This document shows, piece by piece, positions 34,394 through 42,936 of a stretch of 64,000 nt of DNA. The DNA is from Synechococcus sp. MEDNS5. Its GTDB lineage: Bacteria > Cyanobacteriota > Cyanobacteriia > PCC-6307 > Cyanobiaceae. A program made the position numbers and the translations under genes. The stretch covers positions 1,054,001-1,118,000 of the forward strand of contig NZ_CP047952.1 in the NCBI RefSeq assembly GCF_014279875.1, read 5' to 3'. The first letter of the stretch is position 1. Every line of letters starts with the position of its first letter. The notes beneath the pieces are model-generated. The model saw nothing but the letters and a program-made list of their open reading frames with translations, had not been told where the DNA came from and searched no databases.

Positions 34394-34998
34394 TGGAGTT
34401 TTTCATTTTTCTTTTTGTCGCCTTTGCTCTTCTGCTCTGGCTGTTTTCTCGTTACAGCATGTCGCGTTGGCATCGCCCTCCAGTGGGATCTATGCCTCAG
34501 CAGCGAACCTTGTTCAATCTTCGGGTGGGTGATGTTGTTCAGCGTGAATCGCGCGATTGGATTGTTGAAAATACCCTTGTTTTTGATCAGAAAGGCTTCC
34601 AGTGGCAGGAGTATTACCTGAGGGACGGCGCCGAGGGAGTTTGGCTGGTAGTTGTTGATGATGATCGGATTGAATTGTCTTGGATGCATCAGGTGCCTCC
34701 AGAAGAGGTCTCTGTTGTATTCCCTCTTCGTGATGAGCTTGTTTATCAAGGCGTCCGCTATCGATTGTCTGAAAAGGGGATCGCCAACTACCGGAAAACT
34801 TCCCGTGGCAGTCAGCAGGGAGGTCCCTGTCGTTTCCACGACTATGTCGCTCAGTCTGACAGGGTTCTCAGCGTCGAGATTTACTCCGCTTCTGAACTTC
34901 TTGCTGATGATGGTGAAATTGAACTGTGCGTTGGAGTTCGTATCACTCCAGAATCCCTCACATTGCTGCCGGGCGATGGCCGCAGCGTCTACGCCTGA
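34393..34998 (+). CDS. DUF4178-family protein
   Basis: A 201-residue protein with an N-terminal membrane segment (about 1-18) and a soluble DUF4178 domain (about 40-190): LFNLRVGDVVQRESRDWIVE, then WQEYYLRDGAEGVWLVVVDD, VPPEEVSVVFPL and SVEIYSASEL. DUF4178 accompanies DUF350 and spermidine-synthase-like proteins in many genomes. Its first base is the last base of the previous stop (TAATG). The 3' end overlaps the convergent ligase gene by 10 bases. Confidence 0.83.
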   Translation: MEFFIFLFVAFALLLWLFSRYSMSRWHRPPVGSMPQQRTLFNLRVGDVVQRESRDWIVENTLVFDQKGFQWQEYYLRDGAEGVWLVVVDDDRIELSWMHQVPPEEVSVVFPLRDELVYQGVRYRLSEKGIANYRKTSRGSQQGGPCRFHDYVAQSDRVLSVEIYSASELLADDGEIELCVGVRITPESLTLLPGDGRSVYA

Positions 34999-36692
34999 AT
35001 AGGACGCTGCTCTTCGCAAAGTTGAACGGCGTCGATGAGCGTGTTGGCACTGTCCGCTATTCGGTCATGGCGCCAGCGCAGAATCCTGGGGAATCGAACA
35101 GCCAGTCCGCACTTGTGACGTTTGGATGGCTGAATGCCCTCGAAACCGATTTCGAACACCAGATCGGGAGTAACCGATCGCGTTGGTCCGAAACGTTCCA
35201 TTGTGTGCGTTCGAATCCAACGATCGAGGTCGAGAATCTCACGATCGTTCAGTCCGGAATAGGCCTTGGCAAAGGTCACAAGCTGATGCTGATCTGGATC
35301 GGCTGAGTGGCGATCCCAAAGTGCAAAGGTGTAATCGGTGAACAGATTGGCTCGGCGCCCACGCCCTGCCTGGGCGTAGATCAGCACAGCATCCAGGGTC
35401 ATGGGATCGCGCTTGTGTTTCCACCAATGGCCGCGTTTGCGTCCACTCAGGTAGGGGGATTGCCTCTGTTTCAGCATCAGCCCCTCCGCTCCCTCGCGCA
35501 CGGCCCGCTGGCGAAGGGTGGCGAGGTCATCCCAGGTGCTGAGTTGTTCTCCAGCGCTGATGCGCAGCTGTCCCGCGGATCGAGCCTTGTCCATCGAGGC
35601 CAGGAGCGCGTTCATCGCCGCGAGGCGCTCGTCCAGGGGGCTGTTGCGACGATCCTCTCCACGGGATTCGAGCAGGTCGTAGGCAACGAAACAGGCCGGG
35701 CAGTCCTGACGGAGTTTCCGGCCCACACTCTTGCGGCCCAGACGGCGTTGCAGGTCGCTGAAGGGTCGCGGTCGTTCGTCTTCGGCACTCCAGCAGATCA
35801 CCTCACCATCGAGCACGGTGTCATCGGGCAAGGATGCCGCCATCTCAATCAGCTCAGGAAACTGTGCATTGATCAACTCCTCACCACGACTCCAGAGAAA
35901 GGTGCCGCTGTTGCGTTGGATCAGCTGTCCTCGAATCCCGTCCCATTTGTGCTCCACCCACCACTGCTGTGCCGGCGTCTCCCGCAGGGAGTCCAGGTGC
36001 AAGGGGCTGGCTAGAAAAAACGGGTAGGGCACCGGACCACGATTCGTTCGTTCCGTTGTGGGTGCTGCGGTGAGCGCATCAAACCAGCTCGGTGAAGGCT
36101 CGAGGGGGGCCATCAGCCGCTCCAGCACCAGGGCCTCCTCCAGCGAAAACCCCTTGGCAATCGCCTTCACCACCAGCCCCCTGGCAACGCCGATCCGGAA
36201 CCCTCCAGTGAGCAGTTTGTTGAATAGAAAATGCCGCTCATCAGGCAGGGTGCTCCAGATCGTCAGCAGGGCTGCACTCTGTTGTTGCGGCTCGAGTACC
36301 GCCAGTTCCGGCAGCAGCTCTTCCATCCACCAGTGCAAGGGCGGGTTGGTCTCAATGCTTCTGATCCAGGCATTCAGCCTGGCATCAATCGACTGAACCG
36401 GAACGGCTCCTTTGAGCTGCGGCCAAAGCAGAGCGAGCGTTTCGGCCGAATCACCGACATGGCTCTGACAGTCATCGAAGAGCCAGTCGGGAATTGCATC
36501 GCACGCCTGCAAAATCTCGCGAAGCCGGCGACCGGTGATCAGTCGTCGTCGCTTCTCCCCCATCAGCAGCAACACACTCCAGGCGCTGTCGTGCGCCTCG
36601 CCTGTGCAGAGTTGGTTGGCGATCAGATCGACCTTGCGCGCCGTGCCCGTGGATTGATCCAGGGCATCGATCAGCGTTGCGAAGTCATCCAT
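34989..36692 (-). CDS. ATP-dependent DNA ligase (ligase-associated repair set)
   Basis: A 567-residue nick-sealing DNA ligase of the bacterial class called cisplatin-damage-response ligase. The N-terminal domain (about 1-200) is the ATP ligase DNA-binding fold; the nucleotidyltransferase domain has the active-site lysine in KWDGIR (about 249-254), FLWSRGEELI, DGEVICW, VAYDLLE, EGLMLKQR and KHKRD; an OB-fold follows. The family is typically found with the ligase-associated exonuclease, helicase and phosphoesterase, all in this window. The 3' end overlaps the DUF4178 gene by 10 bases. Confidence 0.94.
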   Translation of the reverse strand: MDDFATLIDALDQSTGTARKVDLIANQLCTGEAHDSAWSVLLLMGEKRRRLITGRRLREILQACDAIPDWLFDDCQSHVGDSAETLALLWPQLKGAVPVQSIDARLNAWIRSIETNPPLHWWMEELLPELAVLEPQQQSAALLTIWSTLPDERHFLFNKLLTGGFRIGVARGLVVKAIAKGFSLEEALVLERLMAPLEPSPSWFDALTAAPTTERTNRGPVPYPFFLASPLHLDSLRETPAQQWWVEHKWDGIRGQLIQRNSGTFLWSRGEELINAQFPELIEMAASLPDDTVLDGEVICWSAEDERPRPFSDLQRRLGRKSVGRKLRQDCPACFVAYDLLESRGEDRRNSPLDERLAAMNALLASMDKARSAGQLRISAGEQLSTWDDLATLRQRAVREGAEGLMLKQRQSPYLSGRKRGHWWKHKRDPMTLDAVLIYAQAGRGRRANLFTDYTFALWDRHSADPDQHQLVTFAKAYSGLNDREILDLDRWIRTHTMERFGPTRSVTPDLVFEIGFEGIQPSKRHKCGLAVRFPRILRWRHDRIADSANTLIDAVQLCEEQRPIQA

Positions 36693-36718
36693 TGCAGGGC
36701 AAGGACGGTGCGATCCCG

Positions 36719-37075
36719 TCAGTAGCTCCAGCGGTTGAGATTGCTGTTCTCAGGCCCTGTGACCTGAACACTGCAGCCTGGAAGCCCTGCAGCAGCACGG
36801 TTGAAGGCCGTTACGTAGGCCTTCACATACTTGGCATCGGAGTAGCGATCAAGTGCTGACTGAAGCCGCGCCAGAGAGGTACCGATCTGATCCCTGCTGA
36901 GAACGCCGGCCTTGAGGCCTGCGCAGATGTCACGCGCAGCGGCGTTCCCATCAGCGGGAAACACCACGCTGTTGATCTGCTCGATCGTGACTGTGATGTC
37001 CTGCGCTGCGACTGGCGTCGGCAAGACAGCGATCAAGAGTCCGAAGCCCATCAGCGCAAAACGTGGGTTCAGCAT
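36719..37075 (-). CDS. Small secreted hypothetical protein
   Basis: A 118-residue protein with a signal peptide (about 1-24, after VAA). The mature domain is helical (SRDQIGTSLARLQSALDRYSDAKYVKAYVTAFNRAA) with two cysteines. No family recognised. It lies between the ligase and the exonuclease genes and probably shares their transcript, but nothing suggests it takes part in repair. Confidence 0.62.
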   Translation of the reverse strand: MLNPRFALMGFGLLIAVLPTPVAAQDITVTIEQINSVVFPADGNAAARDICAGLKAGVLSRDQIGTSLARLQSALDRYSDAKYVKAYVTAFNRAAAGLPGCSVQVTGPENSNLNRWSY

Positions 37076-37103
37076 GGGTCAACATCCGGGGCCTGACCTT
37101 AGT

Positions 37104-38081
37104 TCAGCTGAGCTGCTCGAGGGGGCGGGCGTCGAGTTCGTGCCGCTCCTTGAGGAAACGGGAGAGCACATCGTTCTGGCCGTGAGTGACGTAAATCCTT
37201 TTGGCTCCGGAATCGAGCACGGTCCGGATCAATCCCTGCCAGTCCGCATGGTCACTGAGCACAAAGCCCCGTTCGTAACCGCGACGCCGGCGCGCACCGC
37301 GAACGGTCATCCATCCGGAGGCGAAGGCTGTCTGCGGAGAGCGGAACCGTCGCATCCAGGCGGAGCGATGGGCCGATGGGGGAGCAAGGATCAACCGTCC
37401 GGCGAGGGAGTCTTTGCGCGAGAGAGCGCTCACAGGACGGCTTGGCGTCATGGCGATTCCGGCCTCTCTGTAGCTGCGGGTCACGGTTTCCACGGCGCCG
37501 TGGAGGAGCACTTCGTCTTGAACGCCGATGGCGTGCAGTTCCGCCATCAACCGTTGAGCCTTGCCAAACGAGTAGCAGAACAGCAGCGACGGGTGCTCGC
37601 GATCACCCTGCCACCAATTGCGGATCTGCTCAGCAATGCGGTGACCCGGTTCCCAGGCATAAATCGGCAGCCCAAAGGTGGCCTCTGTGATCAGCACATC
37701 GCACGGCACCACCTCGAATGGTTCACAGCTCGGATCAGCACATCGCTTGTAATCACCAGTCACCACCCACACTTCATCGTCCACACAGAGACGGATCTGG
37801 GCTGAGCCCAGCACATGCCCGGCGCTGTGAAATGACACGCAGGCCTGGTTGAGCCAGAACTGCTGGCCGTAGGGCGTGGAATGGAGGGTGATGTCACGCC
37901 CCAGGCGCTGCCTCAACACCCCTTCGGAGGACGCAACCGCCCAGTATTCATCGCAGCCGGGCCTGGCGTGATCCGCGTGGGCATGGGTGATCAGAGCGCG
38001 TCTGACAGGTCTGGATGGATCGATCCAGGCATCCGCAGCTCGGCAGTAGAGACCGCTGTCGGTGTGTTCGAGAAGCGCCAT
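37104..38081 (-). CDS. Ligase-associated DNA exonuclease
   Basis: A 325-residue metallo-beta-lactamase/beta-CASP nuclease. The first metal motif is THAHADHA (about 32-39), then FHSAGHVLGSAQI (the second), VTGDYKR (third), and the late SDHADW with THGQND at the C-terminus. The protein lacks KH or DRBM domains of RNA-processing relatives, and resembles the exonuclease of the ligase-associated set. It would trim DNA ends so that ligase can act. The small secreted gene and ligase follow on the same strand; the multicopper oxidase is divergent. Confidence 0.92.
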   Translation of the reverse strand: MALLEHTDSGLYCRAADAWIDPSRPVRRALITHAHADHARPGCDEYWAVASSEGVLRQRLGRDITLHSTPYGQQFWLNQACVSFHSAGHVLGSAQIRLCVDDEVWVVTGDYKRCADPSCEPFEVVPCDVLITEATFGLPIYAWEPGHRIAEQIRNWWQGDREHPSLLFCYSFGKAQRLMAELHAIGVQDEVLLHGAVETVTRSYREAGIAMTPSRPVSALSRKDSLAGRLILAPPSAHRSAWMRRFRSPQTAFASGWMTVRGARRRRGYERGFVLSDHADWQGLIRTVLDSGAKRIYVTHGQNDVLSRFLKERHELDARPLEQLS

Positions 38082-38162
38082 TGATCAACTGTGGCAAGAA
38101 CGACGCTGACGTTGCGGTTGTCGCTGGGCTCAGCGTAATTACGGTGAAAAAAAAGATGTGGA

Positions 38163-39761
38163 ATGGCCAGTCGACGGGATTTTCTTCGGCTTTCAGTCGT
38201 TGGGACTGGATTGACATTGCTTGGGCGTGATCTCAGAGAACGCTCCCGTGCTGCCGCCACATCCCTTTGGGACACCTTCCGAGATCGTTGGCCCTTCAAC
38301 AGCTCCCGCAATGCCGGCACCACGGTGCTGAACGTTGTGAGCAAGCCACTCACCGTGAATGGACGCACCGTGACTCGCGGATCGATCCAGCAGGCGGATG
38401 GAACATTTGGATACGTCGTCACCCGTGATCAGGGTGTGGATGTGGAGATCGTCAACACCTTGGAGGTTCCGACGACGATCCACTGGCATGGGCTTTACAT
38501 CCCGAATCTGCAGGATGGTGTTCCCTTCGTGACCCAACCGCCGATTCCTCCTGGCCAGAGCCTGCGCATTCAGTACCCACTGGTGCAGGACGGCACCTTC
38601 TGGATCCATTCCCATTACGGATTGCAGATTCAGGATTACGTGTCGGCACCGTTTCTCGTGCTCACACCTGAGCAGGAGCGCTGGGCTGATCGCGATGTGA
38701 CAGTGATGCTGCGCGATTTTTCATTCACCCCCTCCGACCAGATCCTCAAGAACCTGATTGCTGGTGAGGATGGTGGTGGCACCGCAATGTCGAAATCGCT
38801 GAGCGATTTCGACTGGAATCAGCCCAGGGATGTGCTGGTGCAGGGATGGAATCCAACCTTTCAGCGCTTCGAATGGCGCACGGATCAACAGGCGGTGAAG
38901 CAACCGGATGTCGTTTACGACGCCTTGCTGGCGAACGATCGAACCCTGGATGACCCAGAGGTGATTGAGGCCAGGCCTGGCGACACCGTGGTGTTGCGGA
39001 TGATCGCTGCCAGTGCCTTCATGAGCTGGTTTGTGGATCTTGGTGAGCTGGTTGGAACGCTTCTGCGCACGGATGCCAATCCAGTGGAGCCAATTGAGGG
39101 GTCTGTGTTTCAGCTGGCAACCGCGCAGCGCCTCGCGATTCGCGTGACACTTCCCGACGAACCTGGACTTTTTCCCGTGCTCGCCTACGGCCAGCGCAGC
39201 AACATGCGCTGTGGCGTTTTGATCCGAACGTCGCAGGCGTCGTTGCCGAAACTGGCACCTCAGACCGATCGGTGGATCGGACGCTTGTCGTTTTTGCAAG
39301 AACAAAACCTGCGCAGTCGCACGCCTCTGGCTCCTCAAGCTGTCGACAATGTGATTCCCGTTGCTTTGACCGGTCCGGCTCCTCAGTACAAATGGAGCTT
39401 GAATCACAAGGTGTATCCCTACCGCGATCCCTTTCGGGTTCGTCGCGGTGAACGGGTTGAAATCGTGTTTACGAATCCGTCACCGATGGCTCACCCCATG
39501 CATCTGCATGGCCATGAATTCGAAATTGTGGAAATCAACGGCCAGAGGCTGCAGGGAGCCACTCGCGACACGGTGATGGTGCCCAGTGGTGAAACCTGTC
39601 GCATCGCATTCGATGCCAATCAACCTGGTATCTGGGCGTTCCACTGCCACATCACCTACCACGATGCCGAAGGCATGTTCAATGTTGTGGCCTACGACGA
39701 TGCTGATCTGCGTTGGTGGCAGCCGGAGCGGGTGGATCAGGAAGACCTGCGTTTCCGCTGA
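38163..39761 (+). CDS. Multicopper oxidase, Tat-exported
   Basis: A 532-residue laccase-like protein, probably periplasmic. The N-terminus has a twin-arginine motif (SRRDFLRL) and a hydrophobic run to about residue 20. The copper-binding motifs are HWHG (107-110), HSHYG (149-153), HPMHLHGH near residue 445 and HCHITYHDAEGM near 500; together these give the type 1, 2 and 3 sites of a three-domain enzyme. Substrates could be Cu(I), Fe(II), Mn(II) or organic compounds; the sequence does not decide. It stands alone, divergent from the exonuclease. Confidence 0.92.
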   Translation: MASRRDFLRLSVVGTGLTLLGRDLRERSRAAATSLWDTFRDRWPFNSSRNAGTTVLNVVSKPLTVNGRTVTRGSIQQADGTFGYVVTRDQGVDVEIVNTLEVPTTIHWHGLYIPNLQDGVPFVTQPPIPPGQSLRIQYPLVQDGTFWIHSHYGLQIQDYVSAPFLVLTPEQERWADRDVTVMLRDFSFTPSDQILKNLIAGEDGGGTAMSKSLSDFDWNQPRDVLVQGWNPTFQRFEWRTDQQAVKQPDVVYDALLANDRTLDDPEVIEARPGDTVVLRMIAASAFMSWFVDLGELVGTLLRTDANPVEPIEGSVFQLATAQRLAIRVTLPDEPGLFPVLAYGQRSNMRCGVLIRTSQASLPKLAPQTDRWIGRLSFLQEQNLRSRTPLAPQAVDNVIPVALTGPAPQYKWSLNHKVYPYRDPFRVRRGERVEIVFTNPSPMAHPMHLHGHEFEIVEINGQRLQGATRDTVMVPSGETCRIAFDANQPGIWAFHCHITYHDAEGMFNVVAYDDADLRWWQPERVDQEDLRFR

Positions 39762-39780
39762 GCCTTCACCGAAGTTTTGT

Positions 39781-40713
39781 TCAACGACTCATTTCGAGCA
39801 TGCGGCGGATCGGAGCCTCGGCTTCAGTACGGAGGGATTCCTCCATCGCGATTTGCGGCGAGAGGTTTTCAAGACAATCGCGGAGCTTCTCCAGCGTGTT
39901 CAGTCGCATGTAAGGGCAGGCATTGCAGCTGCAGCCATCGAGCCCTGGCACATCGATCAGGGTTTTGTCAGGAACCCGCTGCTTCATCTGATGGAGAATT
40001 CCAGGCTCCGTTAACACAATGAACGTGTCGGACTGGCTTGATTGGGTGTAGTTGAGAAGTTTGCTTGTGGAGCCGATGAAATCGGCCAGATCCAGGAGAT
40101 TCTCCTGGCATTCAGGGTGGGCGATGACTTCCGCCTGGGGATTCTCAAGCTTCAGGCGTAAGACCGCCTCTTCACTGAAGGTTTCATGAACGATGCAACG
40201 CCCTGGCCAGAGGGTGAGTTCACGGCCGCTCTGGCGCTGCACCCAACGACCGAGATTCTGATCCGGAGCGAACAAGATTGGTCGGTTGGCTGGTAGCTGA
40301 TTGACCAGGTCCACAGCGTTGCTGCTGGTGCAGATCAAATCACTCTGCGCTTTCACGGCTGCGGTGCAATTGATGTAACTCACAACGAGGTGATCCGGAT
40401 GCTCGGCGCGGAATCTGGCGAATTCATCGGCTGGGCAATCATCCGCCAGGGAACATCCCGCGTCCAGGTCAGGCAGAACGACCGTTTTCTCTGGACTGAG
40501 GATTTTTGCTGTCTCAGCCATGAAATGAACACCGCAAAACACGATCACATCCGCATCGGTGCTGGCCGCTTTTCTTGAGAGCTCGAGGGAATCGCCGATG
40601 AAATCAGCGATGTCCTGAATGGCTGGCTCCTGGTAGTAGTGCGCAAGGATCACGGCGTTGCGTTCCTTGCGGAGCCGGTTGATCGCCGCAACGAGGGCGG
40701 TGTCAGCGCTCAT
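39781..40713 (-). CDS. nadA: Quinolinate synthase
   Basis: Condenses iminoaspartate and dihydroxyacetone phosphate into quinolinate for NAD synthesis. The 310-residue protein has the three [4Fe-4S] ligand cysteines: [16 protein letters not shown] and [24 protein letters not shown] and TSSNAV are substrate-binding stretches. The start [14 protein letters not shown] fits the family N-terminus. It is divergent from the phosphoesterase gene, with 43 bases between, and convergent with the multicopper oxidase. Confidence 0.95.
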   Translation of the reverse strand: MSADTALVAAINRLRKERNAVILAHYYQEPAIQDIADFIGDSLELSRKAASTDADVIVFCGVHFMAETAKILSPEKTVVLPDLDAGCSLADDCPADEFARFRAEHPDHLVVSYINCTAAVKAQSDLICTSSNAVDLVNQLPANRPILFAPDQNLGRWVQRQSGRELTLWPGRCIVHETFSEEAVLRLKLENPQAEVIAHPECQENLLDLADFIGSTSKLLNYTQSSQSDTFIVLTEPGILHQMKQRVPDKTLIDVPGLDGCSCNACPYMRLNTLEKLRDCLENLSPQIAMEESLRTEAEAPIRRMLEMSR

Positions 40714-40756
40714 CTGAGCCTTCTGGGGCAGGATGGACCCAGCCTAGGCAGTTGCT

Positions 40757-41617
40757 CTGACGACGCTCCGTCTTGCCATTGCCGGAGATCTGCACGGTGA
40801 CTGGGGAGACCGGGATGCCGTGTTGGCACAGCAACTTGGCGCTGATGCTCTGTTGTTCGTGGGTGATCTCAGTGATGGCGATTTGCGTCTCGTCAAGCGG
40901 ATCACCCAACTGGCCTGTCCAGTGGCCGTCATTCTTGGCAACCATGATCGGGGCAAAGACCGCAGTGGTGCTCTTCTCCAGCAGCAGTTGACCCTGCTGG
41001 GCGATCGCGATTGCTCATGGGCACTCCGTTCCTGGCAAGCCCCTGCGGTCGGCATTGTCGGAGCCCGTCCCTGCAGCGCCGGAGGAGGGTTTCATCTTTC
41101 TCAAGCGGTTCAAGCCGTGTTTGGACCTGTGACGGAAGAGGAATCAGCGCGTCGGATTGTTGAGGCCGCACGGCGTGTACCCGACGACTGGCCGCTGGTG
41201 GTGCTGGCCCATTGCGGTCCCACCGGTCTGGGGTCTGATGCCTCCAGTCCATGTGGCCGGGACTGGAAAAAGCCTGCGATTGATTGGGGTGATCGTGATC
41301 TCGCGTTGGCCTTGGATCGCATGCAGGAGCGGCGGCGTGCCGATCTCGTGGTGTTTGGGCACATGCACCACCATCTGCGCGGTGGGAAAGGCGAACGGAT
41401 CACCTTTCACCGCGACCGTCTGGGCACCCTGTATGTGAACGCTGCCTGTGTTCCACGCACGGGCGTTGATGCATCGGGGGAGCCACTCCATCACTTCACA
41501 TGGGTTGAATTCGATGGCACTCGTCCCACCCTGGTGAGCCACCGCTGGTATCGGCCGCAGGGCAATCTTATTTATGAACAGACCCTCCATCGCCTGAGCG
41601 CACGGGGACCCGACTGA
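40757..41617 (+). CDS. Cyanobacterial metallophosphoesterase, probable CTG start
   Basis: A 286-residue calcineurin-type phosphatase resembling a cyanobacterial family (TIGR04168-like). Metal motifs: GDLHGD (N-terminal), VGDLSDGD, LGNHDRG, AHCGPTG and GHMHHHL. The first motif, GDLHGD, is encoded upstream of every ATG, GTG or TTG; the frame is open only from 40748 (a TAG precedes). CTG at 40757 gives a proper N-terminus (TTLRLAIAGDLHG). ATT at 40778 is an alternative. The product precedes the glycosyltransferase-like gene, sharing one base with its start (TGATG). Confidence 0.84.
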   Translation: MTTLRLAIAGDLHGDWGDRDAVLAQQLGADALLFVGDLSDGDLRLVKRITQLACPVAVILGNHDRGKDRSGALLQQQLTLLGDRDCSWALRSWQAPAVGIVGARPCSAGGGFHLSQAVQAVFGPVTEEESARRIVEAARRVPDDWPLVVLAHCGPTGLGSDASSPCGRDWKKPAIDWGDRDLALALDRMQERRRADLVVFGHMHHHLRGGKGERITFHRDRLGTLYVNAACVPRTGVDASGEPLHHFTWVEFDGTRPTLVSHRWYRPQGNLIYEQTLHRLSARGPD

Positions 41618-42711
41618 TGTTGATCTACGTCTGCATCAGTAGTCATGGTTTCGGCCATGCAGCCCGTCAGGCCGCTCTGTTGAGGGAGCTGCACTTGCTC
41701 TGTCCCCACTGGACGCTGGTGATCAGCACGATGGTGGATCGTCGCTTCCTTGAGCTCGTTTTTCGGGATATTCCCGTGGTGCTACGCCCCGTGCGCTGGG
41801 ATGTGGGGATGCTCCAGGCTGATGCTCTCGGTGCCGATCCGGCCGCCACACTGGAGGCGTTGAAGGATCTGGAGGACGCCCTTCCCCAGCGGCTGGATCA
41901 GGAAGTGGCTTGGATTTCCAAGCAGGACATGCCAGTGCTCGTTATCGGCGATATCCCACCTGTCGCCGCCGAACTCGCCGAGCAGTTGCAAGCTCCTTTG
42001 GTTTGGATGGGCAATTTCGGGTGGGATGACATTTACGCCCCCCTTGGATCTGCCTTCGCGGCATGGGTTCGCCGCGCGCGGGATTGCTATCAACGCGGGT
42101 CCCTGCTGCTGCGTTGTCCTTTCTCCCTGGCGATGAACTGGAACCTACGGGAGATCAGTTTGACGTTGGTCGCTGCTGAACCCAGATCCATTCCCGCAGC
42201 GCTGGAGGCCAAGTTGCAGGAGTCCCCTTCTCCGAACGTGCTGGTGGGGTTCGGAGGGCTCGGTCTGGGACTGGAGCCATCACTGTTTGCCCGTTGGCCC
42301 GATCATCGTTTCCTGCTCACTCTTCCCCGGAATCCAGATCTGAAAGAGCGTCTCGCGTTGATCAGCAACGTGACCCTGCTACCCGACGGGGTTCGACCAC
42401 TGGATGTGATGCCCTACTGCAGGCGGCATCTCGGGAAACCTGGCTTCAGCAGTTTCTGTGAAGCCATGGCAGCGGATCTCGGACTTCATGTTGTGGAGCG
42501 TCAGGGATTTGCCGAGGCCTCCGTTTTGATGGAAGGCCTCAGGCAGCACGCGTCCCATCGCATTCTTCGGCGGGAGGAGCTTGAATCAGGCCGCTGGGCC
42601 TTGGATCAGCCCCTGCAGCCACCCACCCACGGCAGGCTCAGTGCCACTGGAGCGATCGAGGCGGCCAAGGCCGTGAAGAGGGTCGCAATCGATACTGTTC
42701 AGCAGGTCTGA
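41617..42711 (+). CDS. Glycosyltransferase-like protein
   Basis: A 364-residue protein of the GT-B kind. The N-terminal domain begins IYVCISSHGFGHAARQAALLREL, a pattern seen in MurG-like and macrolide glycosyltransferases and in the N-terminal half of some sugar kinases. The C-terminal half has VLVGFGGLGLGLEPSLF and MPYCRRHLGKPGFSSFCEAMAADL, matching the nucleotide-sugar site. Acceptor and donor are unknown. It follows the phosphoesterase gene directly. The 225 bases downstream (42712-42936) hold no gene and probably the next promoter. Confidence 0.75.
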   Translation: MLIYVCISSHGFGHAARQAALLRELHLLCPHWTLVISTMVDRRFLELVFRDIPVVLRPVRWDVGMLQADALGADPAATLEALKDLEDALPQRLDQEVAWISKQDMPVLVIGDIPPVAAELAEQLQAPLVWMGNFGWDDIYAPLGSAFAAWVRRARDCYQRGSLLLRCPFSLAMNWNLREISLTLVAAEPRSIPAALEAKLQESPSPNVLVGFGGLGLGLEPSLFARWPDHRFLLTLPRNPDLKERLALISNVTLLPDGVRPLDVMPYCRRHLGKPGFSSFCEAMAADLGLHVVERQGFAEASVLMEGLRQHASHRILRREELESGRWALDQPLQPPTHGRLSATGAIEAAKAVKRVAIDTVQQV

Positions 42712-42936
42712 TGGTCGCCATTGGCCTGGCTTATTGCCCTCGCGAACGCTGCGCTGGTCTGGTTCTGCTCGCAATAGAGGTTGTCGCTCAGAGGTGGGAC
42801 GATTTATGGCGTGTCACAGGGCGTCTAGGTGATCCGCTCGCTGTTCGACACAGTCAGGCCGTGTTGTTCTCAACATTGGAGTTCTGATTCTCGCTCTTAA
42901 AGCGTTCATAACTCCCTGTTCTACGGCTTCATTTGC

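Noticed and set aside
31272-34998. Mobile element carrying the inserted cluster
   Set aside because: No transposase, integrase, terminal repeats or tRNA site is visible at either end.
42712-42936. Possible small gene in the gap before the lysozyme-like gene
   Set aside because: No frame of useful length with a ribosome site; the stretch probably holds only a promoter.
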